From Propionibacterium sp. (GTDB lineage: Bacteria > Actinomycetota > Actinomycetes > Propionibacteriales > Propionibacteriaceae): DNA of 64,000 nucleotides. The DNA lies in contig JAAYVB010000006.1 in the NCBI GenBank assembly GCA_012517405.1, forward strand, positions 62,001 through 126,000, given 5' to 3'. Below the pieces are notes generated by a model. It was given only the letters and a program-made list of their open reading frames with translations, had not been told where the DNA came from and ran no database searches. Below are positions 19,446 through 27,579 of this stretch, in pieces (the stretch's first letter is position 1; each line of letters opens with the position of its first letter). The position numbers were made by a program, and so were the translations under genes.

Positions 19446-19491
19446 TGACGCTCCCTTGCCGACGAGACTCTGACGACTTGTGACTTGAAAC

Positions 19492-19968
19492 CTAGCAGGC
19501 CAGTCGCGATCCCCATTCTTTCGCGCGCTCGATCTCGCCCGCCTGAAGCACCGGGGTATCACCAGTGATGAAGAAGCCTTCACCCTGTTCGGCGTGAGCG
19601 CCCCTGCGCTTGAGCTTCTTGGCTGCGTCCTTGGCCGCCGAGCCCGAATGAAGCGATACCCGAGTGTCGAAGGTGAAGACCGAGGGCACACCCGAGAGGT
19701 CGGCGGACGCGATCCACTCCCGCACACCGGAGCTGTCCACGTCGATGCCGCGGCGGGCGGCGATGCGCCGTGAGGACGAACTCGGCAGCTTCAAGTTATG
19801 AGTGGGCGCCCCGACCAGCAGCAGATCCACGTCAGCGATCTGGGCGGGGGCCTGCGCGGCACTCCAGACCACCGTCTGCGCACCCGTCTGGCGCGCACCG
19901 GCAGCGATGGCCTCCGCGACCTGCGCGGTATTTCCCCAATATGACTCGACAACGATTCCGATACGCAT
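19492..19968 (-). CDS. flavodoxin-like protein
   Basis: A 158-residue flavodoxin-fold protein. The N-terminal phosphate-binding loop reads VESYWGNTAQVAEAIA, a variant of the TxTGNT motif, followed by DLLLVGAPTHNLKLPS. The C-terminal region (SVFTFDTRVSLHSGSAAKDAAKKLKRRG) matches actinobacterial flavodoxin-domain proteins that are not clearly electron carriers. It is divergent from a TetR-family gene across a 32-base palindrome, so it is probably the regulator's target. The ATG at 19968 follows GAAGGG at seven bases. Confidence 0.82.
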   Translation of the reverse strand: MRIGIVVESYWGNTAQVAEAIAAGARQTGAQTVVWSAAQAPAQIADVDLLLVGAPTHNLKLPSSSSRRIAARRGIDVDSSGVREWIASADLSGVPSVFTFDTRVSLHSGSAAKDAAKKLKRRGAHAEQGEGFFITGDTPVLQAGEIERAKEWGSRLAC

Positions 19969-19990
19969 GGCATTACCCTTCTCGCGGTTG

Positions 19991-20022
19991 AGACATCGTG
20001 TTTCATGTGAAACACTATGTCT
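19991..20022. promoter_or_regulatory. 32-bp palindrome, TetR operator candidate with a parS-like core
   Basis: AGACAT, GTGTTTCA, a TG centre, TGAAACAC and ATGTCT form an almost perfect dyad with one unpaired base in each arm. It fills the gap between the divergent flavodoxin and tetR genes and touches the tetR start. The core TGTTTCATGTGAAACA differs from the chromosomal parS consensus TGTTTCACGTGAAACA at one central base. A TetR operator is the better explanation. Confidence 0.65.
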
Positions 20023-20023
20023 C

Positions 20024-20869
20024 ATGAGTAGCGCCAGTCAACAGGGCGGGGTCACTCCGCGCGAACGCGTCCTGAACACGGCCCTGAGCCAGATCACCGA
20101 GCACGGCATGACCGTGAGCCTGGAACATCTGTCGCTCGAGGAGATCATCCGCGCCTCCGGTGTGTCACGCGCATCCGCCTATCGGATCTGGCCCAACAAA
20201 CAGCGGTTCTTGGCCGACGTCCTCGTGTCGGCAGTGCGGGCCACCCGGCTGGAGGTCGACTCGCAGGCCGAGGTAGCTCAACTGACCGCTTTGCTGGATG
20301 CCAACCCCAGCTTCGCGACCGATGCGCAGGTGCGCAGAGATGTCATCGTCGAAGGGCTGCGGATCAGTATCCAGGCCGACTTCGAGCGCATCGCCTCCTC
20401 ACCGCAGTGGGCTACCTATCTGTCCCTCAATGCGACCTGCCGCGGCCTGGCGGACAGCTCGCTGCGCGAGGAGGTGGCGACCGCTCTTGCCGAGATGCAA
20501 GAGGTGTTCATCGATCATCGCAGCGCCGTCTATGCCCGGCTTCCCCCGCTGCTCGGCTACCGGCTGGTGCCTCCACTGAGCGGCGCGAATGGTTTCCGCT
20601 CGATGTCCGAGGCGGCCGGCGCGCTCATGACCGGGTTCTTGGTACAGCTCGGCGCCCGGCCGCAGCTGCTTACCGCGACCTTCCGGCTCGCCGCCTACGG
20701 GGTGGACGAGCGGGACTGGACGGTCCCGGCGTTCGCCCTGACCGGCCTGGTTCTGTCGTACCTCGAACCGGATCCGGATCTGGTCTGGGACCAGGCGCAG
20801 CTGGCACGGGCAGAGGCGACCCTGGCCGACATCACCGCACTACTGAAAGCCTCCTGGGTGACCAACTGA
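20024..20869 (+). CDS. TetR-family transcriptional regulator
   Basis: A 281-residue regulator, somewhat long for TetR. The N-terminal DNA-binding domain (about residues 10-58) shows RERVLNTALSQITEHG, LEEIIRASGVSRASAYRIWPNKQRFL. The C-terminal ligand domain is not assignable. The ATG at 20024 sits immediately after the 32-base palindrome, so a protein bound there would block its own expression and that of the divergent flavodoxin gene. No clear ribosome binding site is present, which fits a leaderless or nearly leaderless transcript. It converges with the GntR gene three bases away. Confidence 0.85.
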   Translation: MSSASQQGGVTPRERVLNTALSQITEHGMTVSLEHLSLEEIIRASGVSRASAYRIWPNKQRFLADVLVSAVRATRLEVDSQAEVAQLTALLDANPSFATDAQVRRDVIVEGLRISIQADFERIASSPQWATYLSLNATCRGLADSSLREEVATALAEMQEVFIDHRSAVYARLPPLLGYRLVPPLSGANGFRSMSEAAGALMTGFLVQLGARPQLLTATFRLAAYGVDERDWTVPAFALTGLVLSYLEPDPDLVWDQAQLARAEATLADITALLKASWVTN

Positions 20870-20872
20870 GGC

Positions 20873-21556
20873 TCAATCGTCGTCCTTGGTCCACAGCACT
20901 TCGCCATAGTTCCGCAATGTCATGCGGGTACGGCGAATGTGCAGGCGCACCAGGCTTTGGGCCGCCTCGGTGTCGCGGCTGCGCACCGCGTCCACGATCA
21001 GGTGGTGCTCGGCGCAGGTCGAGTGGAAGGACTCGTCGGGCATGTAACGCACCAGCTCACGCCGGTAGGGCTGGGTGGTGTTCCACAGCCGGGTCACCAA
21101 CTCGGTCAAGAATGGATAGGCGGCTCCGGCGTAGCTGAGCAGGTGGAATTCCCGGTCGAGTTGGAGGAAGGAACGCAATCCTCTGGCACCGCCGGTGGCG
21201 TCGATCAGGTCGGCCAGTTCGGCGATCCGGTCGAGCTGCACGGTGTTCAGTAGCGGTACCGATTCACCGATCACCATCGGCTCGACGACCTCGCGCAGCT
21301 TGTAGCACTGCTCGAACTCCTCCTGATCGAGTCCCGATACCCAGGCGCCGGAATGGGCCTTGATCTTCACCAGGCCTTCGGCCTCCAGCGCTCGGAGGGC
21401 TTCTCGGACGGGCATCCGGGAGGCACCGAATTCGGCCGCCAGCAGCTCCTGGCCCAGACGCGAACCCGGTTCTCGGTCGCCGTGCAGGATCTGTTCGCGC
21501 AGTTCATCGACGATCCGCGACGCTTGGACTGTGCGCGCCTTGGCCAATTCGGTCAT
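20873..21556 (-). CDS. GntR-family regulator (FCD subfamily)
   Basis: A 227-residue regulator with an N-terminal winged helix (IVDELREQILHGDREPGSRL, then FGASRMPVREALRALEAEGLV) and a C-terminal FCD ligand domain containing DREFHLLSY and CAEHHLIVDAVRSRD, which supply the usual Asp and His metal ligands. FCD regulators respond to small carboxylates or sugar acids. It is the last gene of the minus-strand E1/E2/alcohol dehydrogenase cluster and the natural candidate to control it. A GntR-like site is present at 26677 in the divergent promoter region. Confidence 0.88.
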   Translation of the reverse strand: MTELAKARTVQASRIVDELREQILHGDREPGSRLGQELLAAEFGASRMPVREALRALEAEGLVKIKAHSGAWVSGLDQEEFEQCYKLREVVEPMVIGESVPLLNTVQLDRIAELADLIDATGGARGLRSFLQLDREFHLLSYAGAAYPFLTELVTRLWNTTQPYRRELVRYMPDESFHSTCAEHHLIVDAVRSRDTEAAQSLVRLHIRRTRMTLRNYGEVLWTKDDD

Positions 21557-21563
21557 GATCGAC

Positions 21564-22088
21564 TCAATCCTGAGGATGGACCGGGCTCCACAAGAGCCGC
21601 TCGCGTCCCGCCTCGTAGGCCTTACCGTCCGGGTAACTCACCATCTCGAATTGCAGCCCCCACGGTGCCAGGAAGTACACCCACCGTTGGCCCTCGTTCG
21701 CGCCACCGCTGACGGTCGGCTCCCCCAAGACCTTGACGCCTCGCGACTTCAGGTAGTCGACGGCCTCGTCGAGATCGTCCACATAGAACGCCAGGTGGAA
21801 CCCGCCGACGTCGCTGTTGAGTGGCTGCTGCTCGTTGCGTCCATCGAGCTCGTACTCGAAGATCTCGAAGTTGGAGCCATTGCCCAGCCGGTAGTGCCGG
21901 TTACGGAATCGCGCACGGTCATCGACATTGACATGCTCCGACAACCAGGTGCCGCCCTTTGACTCGAAGGGCCCGAGCTCGAAGAAGAACTCGCAGCCGA
22001 GCACGTCGACGAAGAACTCGTGCGCCTGCTCGAGGTCGGGAACCGTGAACCCCACGTGGTCCAGGCCCCGGATTCCAGGAATGGCCAT
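21564..22088 (-). CDS. VOC-family (glyoxalase/dioxygenase fold) protein
   Basis: A 174-residue vicinal-oxygen-chelate protein with two half-modules: LDHVGFTVPDLEQAHEFFVDVLGCEF at the N-terminus and GGFHLAFYVDDLDEAVDYL in the second half, ending GLQFEMVSYPDG. His in LDHVG, His in GGFHLAF and Glu in LQFEMV fit the metal ligands of the fold. Function may be epimerase, isomerase or dioxygenase. The ATG at 22088 overlaps the stop of the upstream alcohol dehydrogenase (TGATG), so it belongs to the same operon. Confidence 0.85.
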   Translation of the reverse strand: MAIPGIRGLDHVGFTVPDLEQAHEFFVDVLGCEFFFELGPFESKGGTWLSEHVNVDDRARFRNRHYRLGNGSNFEIFEYELDGRNEQQPLNSDVGGFHLAFYVDDLDEAVDYLKSRGVKVLGEPTVSGGANEGQRWVYFLAPWGLQFEMVSYPDGKAYEAGRERLLWSPVHPQD

Positions 22089-23089
22089 CACCGGCTCCTC
22101 GAGTCGATCAGTACCTTCATCGTCTTGCCGTCACTGATGGCAGCCAGCGCGTCGGCCCACTGTTCGATCGGGAAGATCGGGCCGACGCACGGTGCCAGAT
22201 CGACGACATCTTGCCCCATCAGATCCAGCGCCAGGTCCCATGCCCTCGGCGAATGCGAGAAGCCCGCCGTCATCGTCAGTTCGTGCAGGATCAGCACGTC
22301 CAGCGGCACCGTGACCTCATGGCCGAAGATGCCCACCTGAATGTAGGCACCGCCACGTTTGACCGCTCTCATCGCGTTGGACGCACCGGCAGCCACCCCT
22401 GAGCAGTCGATTCCGACATCGAAGCTCAGCTCCGCGGGAGTCTGCGTGGTCGTGGTGATGCCCTTCGATGCGAGTCGGGTCAGCTTCTCGGCATCGGAGG
22501 GGATGCCTGCCAATGTCACCTGAGCACCGCTGGCCCTGGCGACCTGCGCCGCGAGAAAGCCCATCGGCCCGGGGCCGGTGACCAGCACCTTGTGGCCTGC
22601 CTTGATGGTGCTGCGCAGCAGCAACGCGTGACAGGTGCAGGCGAGCGGCTCCGCCAGGGCAGCGATTTCGTCGGGGATCCCGGCCGGCACCTCGTGCAGG
22701 TTCAGCACCGGCACCACCAGCCTCTCGGCGAATCCACCATCACGGAACGATCCGATCGACTCCCGCTGCTCGCACATATTGCGGCGGCCTGCCCGGCACA
22801 TCTCGCAACGCTCGCAGCAGCGGAAGAAGGTCTCGGTGACCACGCGTTTTCCCATCCAGGCATCCGCATCCGCCCCTGAGCCGACCCCGACGACCCGTCC
22901 GAGTACCTCGTGGCCCATCACGACCGGCGGATGCACCTTGTATTCGTCGCGCATGACGTGCAGATCGGTACCACAGACACCGGTGTAGATCACCTCGAGC
23001 AACGCCTGCCCCGGCCCCGGCATGGGCTCCGGGACTTCCCGGAGCTCCACATGCTCGGCGCCGGCGGCATATTTCACAACCGCCTTCAT
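22088..23089 (-). CDS. zinc-dependent alcohol dehydrogenase (MDR family)
   Basis: A 333-residue medium-chain dehydrogenase. The catalytic zinc site is GVCGTDLH and GHE; the structural zinc site is CCERCEMCRAGRRNMC. The cofactor motif is VTGPGPMGFLAAQVA. It resembles threonine, sorbitol or butanediol dehydrogenases, which oxidise a secondary alcohol next to another hydroxyl or amino group. The ATG at 23089 has GGGAGGGAA upstream. It lies 13 bases downstream of the E2 gene in one operon, so it may make the ketone or 2-oxoacid precursor used by the E1/E2 complex; this is inference. Confidence 0.88.
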   Translation of the reverse strand: MKAVVKYAAGAEHVELREVPEPMPGPGQALLEVIYTGVCGTDLHVMRDEYKVHPPVVMGHEVLGRVVGVGSGADADAWMGKRVVTETFFRCCERCEMCRAGRRNMCEQRESIGSFRDGGFAERLVVPVLNLHEVPAGIPDEIAALAEPLACTCHALLLRSTIKAGHKVLVTGPGPMGFLAAQVARASGAQVTLAGIPSDAEKLTRLASKGITTTTQTPAELSFDVGIDCSGVAAGASNAMRAVKRGGAYIQVGIFGHEVTVPLDVLILHELTMTAGFSHSPRAWDLALDLMGQDVVDLAPCVGPIFPIEQWADALAAISDGKTMKVLIDSRSR

Positions 23090-23102
23090 GGCCGTTCCCT
23101 CC

Positions 23103-24383
23103 CTAGAGCGCAAGCAGCACGGGGTTCTCGAGGCGGGTCTTGAGCGCCTGCATGAACTCGGCTGCCAGTGAACCGTCGATCACCCGATGGTCGCTCGACA
23201 GTGTCATCGTCATCACGGTGGCGACGTCCAACGCACCATCGTCGGTCACCACCGGCCGCTGCTCGGCGGCCCCGACTGCCAGGATCGCCGACTGTGGCGG
23301 GTTGATGATCGCGCAGAAGTCACGCACGCCATACATGCCCAGATTGCTGATCGAGAACGAACCGCCCTCGATCTCCTTCTGCTTGAGCTTGCCGTCACGG
23401 GCGCGCTCGATCAGTTCCTTGGTGGTGGTTGCCAGCGCGCTCATGCCCAGCTTCTCCACACCCCGGACGACCGGAGTGACCAGGCCCACCGGAGTGGAGA
23501 CCGCAACCGAGATGTCGACGGTCGAGTACCTACGGATCGACTCGCCGTTCCACACGGCATTGGCCGCAGGCACCGCCTGCAGTGCGGCCGCGATGGCCTT
23601 GATCAGCAGGTCGTTGACGCTGATCTTGACCGGGCTGATCTGATTGAGCTGCTTGCGGTAGGCCAGCAGCGCATCCAGCCGCGCATCGACGGTGACGTAC
23701 CAGTGCGGAACCGTCGTCTTCGACTCGGTCAGGCGGCGGGCGATGGCCCGGCGCATGCCGGTCAGCGGGATGTCCTCGTAGGCGCCGCCGGCTTCGGGTG
23801 CGGCCTCACTCGGCGCGGCTTCGGCGTGGTGTGGTGCCACAGCTGCCGGCGCTGGCTGCACAACCGGGGTCGCCGCGGTGATCGCGTCCGTGGTGGGAGT
23901 CGGAGCCGGCGCCTGAGCCGCGATGACAGCCTCGACATCGGCGCGTACCACCCGGCCGCGGGGTCCGCGTCCAGAAATCTGCGCGATGTCCAAACCGTGT
24001 TCGGCGGCGATCCGGCGGGCCAGCGGAGAGGCGAAGACCCGTTCGCCGGGCCGGCGGACCGGGGGCTGCGCGGAATCGTTGCCAGACGGCGGGGCGGAGG
24101 GCGCCTCCTCGCCGAGCGCCTCGGCGATCGCCGAGGCATCCTCACCGGCGGCCAGCAGCACTGCGATCGGCGCTCCGACAGCGATGCGCTCGCCCGGGGA
24201 CCCGAGCAATCGTCCAACCGAGCCCGCGGTTTCGGCCTCGACTTCGACGTTCGCCTTGTCGGTCTCGATCTCGGCGAGTTCTTGGCCCTTGGTGACCTGA
24301 TCGCCCTCGGCGACCAACCAGGCCGTCAGTACGGCGTCTTCGGCGTCGGCCACGACGGCCGGCATGAGAACAACGGTAGCCAT
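23103..24383 (-). CDS. 2-oxoacid dehydrogenase E2 component (dihydrolipoamide acyltransferase)
   Basis: A 426-residue E2 with one lipoyl domain (Lys43 in EIETDKANVE), a flexible Ala/Pro linker, a peripheral-subunit-binding domain (FASPLARRIAAEHGLDIAQISGRGPRGRV, described here by its core ASPLARRIA), a second linker, and the catalytic acyltransferase domain ending SSDHRVIDGSLAAEF, with the active-site His. Such proteins form the core of pyruvate, acetoin or branched-chain oxoacid dehydrogenase complexes. E1 lies 17 bases upstream. No E3 gene is present in the window, so the complex must borrow a lipoamide dehydrogenase. Confidence 0.92.
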   Translation of the reverse strand: MATVVLMPAVVADAEDAVLTAWLVAEGDQVTKGQELAEIETDKANVEVEAETAGSVGRLLGSPGERIAVGAPIAVLLAAGEDASAIAEALGEEAPSAPPSGNDSAQPPVRRPGERVFASPLARRIAAEHGLDIAQISGRGPRGRVVRADVEAVIAAQAPAPTPTTDAITAATPVVQPAPAAVAPHHAEAAPSEAAPEAGGAYEDIPLTGMRRAIARRLTESKTTVPHWYVTVDARLDALLAYRKQLNQISPVKISVNDLLIKAIAAALQAVPAANAVWNGESIRRYSTVDISVAVSTPVGLVTPVVRGVEKLGMSALATTTKELIERARDGKLKQKEIEGGSFSISNLGMYGVRDFCAIINPPQSAILAVGAAEQRPVVTDDGALDVATVMTMTLSSDHRVIDGSLAAEFMQALKTRLENPVLLAL

Positions 24384-24400
24384 AGTTCAGCGATCTCCGT

Positions 24401-26611
24401 TCAGGCCTGCTGGCCCAGGTTGCGGCGGACGCGGGCGATGCCAGCCTCGATCTCGGGTTCGTAAGCGAGCGCGGCACGCTCGAGCACCTTCGAGATCGTC
24501 GGGGTCGACTGCGAGCCGTAGACCCGCTGCACGGGCTGATCGAGGTAGTCGAAGAAGCGCTCGGTGATCTCGGTGGCGATGCGGCTGGTGTAGCCGGGGC
24601 CGGGGGAACCCTGCTCGACGAGCAGCACGTTGTTGGTCTTCTTGATCGATTCGCCGATCGTCTCCCAGTCCATGGACGCCGTGTCGAGCCAGCGCAGATC
24701 GATCACCTCGGCGTCGATGCCCGTAGCCTCCACGGCCTTGAGCGACAGGTCGACCATGTTGAGATAGGCGAGAATTGTGAGCTCCTCGCCGGGGCGGCGG
24801 ATCTTCGCGACACCCGGAGGGATGATGTAGTCGAGATCGCCCTCGGGAACCCGATCCATCTTCTCGTAGAGGTCGACATGCTCGATCACCATGACGGGGT
24901 CCTCCAGCGCCAGGGCGGCGTTCATCAGGCCCACATAGTCGAAGGCATTCGACGGAGCCGCGATACGCCAGCCCGGATGCGCGGCATAGACACCGGCCGG
25001 ATCCATGGAATGTTGCGAGCCGTAGCCGGCACCCATCGCGCACTTGGAGCGCAATACCAGTGGCACGCCGTGGTCGCCGCCGAACATGTGTCGGGCCTTG
25101 CCGATCTGGTTGAAGACCTGATCGGCGGCCACCCACATGAAGTCGGAGTACATGAACTCGATGACCGGACGGTAACGTCCGTCCATCGCGATGCCGCCGG
25201 CGAGCCCCGCGAAGCCGTTCTCGCTGATCGGGGTGCCCATGATGCGATCGCCGAATTCGGCCTTGAGGCCGCGAGTGACGCCGTTGGTACCACCCTTCAG
25301 CTTGTGTACGTCTTCACCCATGGTGACGTAGCGCGGATCTGTGTGCATCCGGCGTTCCATCACATCGGCTGCGGCGTCGGCAAACTTCACCTCACGCCAT
25401 GCCGTGACCTGATCGTCCTCGAGCACCTGCCAGGCTTCGAGCTCGGAGGCATCGCCGCGGATGCCGTAGTCGACGAACGACGGGTCGGGCCACAGCTCGG
25501 GACGAATGCGCTTGGCCGGACGCTTGGATTCGGGATCGGCCTCGGTGAATTCGTCCATCAGGCCGGCCATCACGCCATCGATCGTCGCGACCATCTGGTC
25601 GAAGACGTCCTGGGTGAGGTTGCCACGCGCGATCAGTTCGCGGGCGACGCGCTGGATGGCATCACGCTCACGCCATTGCTTCTCCTCCTCCTTGGAGCGG
25701 TAGCCGAAGGCGCTGCCCGGGAACGGGCCGTTCTGATGGAAGTAGCGGTAGACCTCGGCCTCCACCACCACGGCACCCTTGCCCTGGCGCAGGTGCTCGG
25801 TTGCCTGCTGCATCGTCAGGTAGACCGCGAGCGGATCCATGCCGTCCACCCGCCAGGCCGGCATCCCGAAGCCGGACGCGCGGGCCGACAGTCGCGGCTC
25901 GTTGGTGGCCTCGAAGACTGTTGTGGAGACTGCGTACATGTTGTTCTCGATGAAGAAGCACAGCGGCAGATGCCAGGCCGAAGCCAGGTTCATCGTCTCC
26001 AGCGTCGAACCGATATTGGACGCGCCATCTCCGAAAAAGGTGACGGTGACATCGGATCCGCCCTCTTGGGGGGCATCGGCCTGCGCATACTTCTGGCAGA
26101 AGGCCGAGCCGTTGGCCAGCGGCACGCCGCCGCCGACGATGGCATTGGTGCCCAGATTGCCAGCTTCGCGCCACTGCAGGTGCATGGAGCCACCACGACC
26201 ATGGCTGAAGCCCTGATCGAGCCCGAGGATCTCGGCGAGGGTCTTCTTGACGAAGGCATGTATTTCGTCGTCGATGGGATGAGCCGGATCGAAGTCGGTG
26301 CCGCGCAGATAGTTCAGGCCTTTGGCCAGGAACTGGTGATGGCCGCGGTGGGTTCCGTTGATGCCGTCAGTGGGTCGCAGACCGATGATGGATCCAACTG
26401 CTCCTCCCTCCTGACCGATGCTCGAATGCGCCGGGCCGTGCAGGGCGCCTTCGCCGGCCAGCTTCAGCGCGATCTCCTCGAATGAGCGGATGATCTGCAC
26501 TTGGACGAGCATCGCCCGTAGTAGCTGCGGATCTGCCGCGTCCCAGTCGGCCTGGGTAGTGCTGACCTGCTTCCACGGTGCGGATGGAACGAGCACTTCT
26601 TCGTGTGTCAT
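24401..26611 (-). CDS. 2-oxoacid dehydrogenase E1, fused alpha and beta subunits
   Basis: A 736-residue thiamine diphosphate enzyme in which E1-alpha and E1-beta, usually separate proteins, form one chain. The alpha half (residues 1-345) holds GPAHSSIGQEG, SHGRGGSMH and the ThDP motif GDGASNIGSTLETMN ending IENN. The beta half (from about 400) has VTMGEDVHKLKGGTNGVT, GTPISENGFAGLAGGIAM and LVEQGSPGPG. Substrate could be pyruvate, acetoin or a branched oxoacid. The ATG at 26611 has GGAGAGG upstream. First gene of the minus-strand operon; divergent from an SDR gene. Confidence 0.92.
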   Translation of the reverse strand: MTHEEVLVPSAPWKQVSTTQADWDAADPQLLRAMLVQVQIIRSFEEIALKLAGEGALHGPAHSSIGQEGGAVGSIIGLRPTDGINGTHRGHHQFLAKGLNYLRGTDFDPAHPIDDEIHAFVKKTLAEILGLDQGFSHGRGGSMHLQWREAGNLGTNAIVGGGVPLANGSAFCQKYAQADAPQEGGSDVTVTFFGDGASNIGSTLETMNLASAWHLPLCFFIENNMYAVSTTVFEATNEPRLSARASGFGMPAWRVDGMDPLAVYLTMQQATEHLRQGKGAVVVEAEVYRYFHQNGPFPGSAFGYRSKEEEKQWRERDAIQRVARELIARGNLTQDVFDQMVATIDGVMAGLMDEFTEADPESKRPAKRIRPELWPDPSFVDYGIRGDASELEAWQVLEDDQVTAWREVKFADAAADVMERRMHTDPRYVTMGEDVHKLKGGTNGVTRGLKAEFGDRIMGTPISENGFAGLAGGIAMDGRYRPVIEFMYSDFMWVAADQVFNQIGKARHMFGGDHGVPLVLRSKCAMGAGYGSQHSMDPAGVYAAHPGWRIAAPSNAFDYVGLMNAALALEDPVMVIEHVDLYEKMDRVPEGDLDYIIPPGVAKIRRPGEELTILAYLNMVDLSLKAVEATGIDAEVIDLRWLDTASMDWETIGESIKKTNNVLLVEQGSPGPGYTSRIATEITERFFDYLDQPVQRVYGSQSTPTISKVLERAALAYEPEIEAGIARVRRNLGQQA

Positions 26612-26676
26612 GGACCTCTCCGGTTTGTCTGAGTGGTTGCGCCCGCCACTTGCGCGCATCCCGACTAGATGATGGA

Positions 26677-26688
26677 ATTGTATCCAAT
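26677..26688. promoter_or_regulatory. GntR-type operator candidate
   Basis: ATTGTATCCAAT is a near-perfect palindrome (one mismatch) of the ATTGTATACAAT kind seen for FCD-type GntR regulators. It lies in the divergent gap between the E1 gene (start 26611) and the SDR gene (start 26776), suggesting joint control by the GntR protein encoded at 20873. Confidence 0.45.
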
Positions 26689-26775
26689 CGAGTTGAATCT
26701 TGGCAACGGGGTCTGGTCAGGTTCTTCCAACCGGGGCTAGGCTGGATCCAGCGGGGCAAGGAGGCCTTCAAGAAG

Positions 26776-27525
26776 ATGAAGTGGGACCTGGAACATCGAC
26801 GTGCTGTGATCACGGGCGCCGCCAACGGCATCGCCCGCGCCACGGCGCATCTATTGGCGTCCGACGGCGCCCGGCTGGTACTCGTCGATCTGGACGCGGA
26901 CAAACTGGCGATCACGGCGGAACAGTGCCGCAAGTCCGGAGCCGAGCAGGTCGAGACGTTCGCCGCCGACCTGACCGACGGCGACGCGGTGCATCGACTC
27001 GGAGAGTTCGTGACGTCCACCATGGACGGCCTCGATCTGCTGATTCCGGCGGCCGGCATCATCGGACGCGAGCCGATCGTCGAGATGCCCGACGAGCATT
27101 GGGACCGCATCATGAACATCAATGTGCGCGCGGTCTTCCAGCTGAACAGGGAACTGCTCCCGCTGATGGCCGATGGTGGTTCGGTGGTGCTCTTCTCCTC
27201 CGACGCGGGGCGCCGCGGCAGCCCCGGCAAGGCCGCCTACGCGACCTCGAAGGCAGCCATCATCGGGCTGGCTCGCAGCATCGTGGGTGAGGTGGGTCGC
27301 CGCCAGATCCGCGTCAATATCGTCGCTCCGGGCTTCATCGACACCCGCATGAACGCCGAGACCTTCGCCGTGAAAGGTGACGTGCTTGCCGAGGAGACCC
27401 CACTCGGACGCAATGGCCGTCCCGAAGAAGTCGCCTCCGTGATCGCGTTCTTGTGTTCGGACGCCGCAAGCTTCGTCAACGGAGCAGTCGTCCCCATCAA
27501 TGGCGGTCATTACATGGCTGGTTAG
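26776..27525 (+). CDS. SDR-family oxidoreductase
   Basis: A 249-residue short-chain dehydrogenase with TGAANGIARATAH (nucleotide binding), catalytic Ser in VLFSSDAGRRGS, YATSK (YxxxK) and the tail SFVNGAVVPINGGHYMAG. The start at ATG 26776 follows AAGGAGG by about 10 bases. It is divergent from the E1 gene and followed 54 bases later by an aldehyde dehydrogenase, so an alcohol-to-aldehyde-to-acid path in the same catabolic unit is plausible. The substrate is not known. Confidence 0.88.
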   Translation: MKWDLEHRRAVITGAANGIARATAHLLASDGARLVLVDLDADKLAITAEQCRKSGAEQVETFAADLTDGDAVHRLGEFVTSTMDGLDLLIPAAGIIGREPIVEMPDEHWDRIMNINVRAVFQLNRELLPLMADGGSVVLFSSDAGRRGSPGKAAYATSKAAIIGLARSIVGEVGRRQIRVNIVAPGFIDTRMNAETFAVKGDVLAEETPLGRNGRPEEVASVIAFLCSDAASFVNGAVVPINGGHYMAG

Positions 27526-27579
27526 CCATTCACCAAAGTCAGCAGTCAAGTTCCGGATCGACTACCAGGAGACCAACAG

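Noticed and set aside
19998-20015. True parS site
   Set aside because: The centre differs from the consensus and the outer arms fit a TetR operator; no origin genes are nearby.
23187-24464. 425-codon plus-strand frame antisense to the E2 gene
   Set aside because: Its composition and lack of motifs mark it as a shadow of the E2 gene.
24878-26485. 535-codon plus-strand frame antisense to the E1 gene
   Set aside because: The E1 gene on the minus strand has full family motifs; the antisense frame has none.
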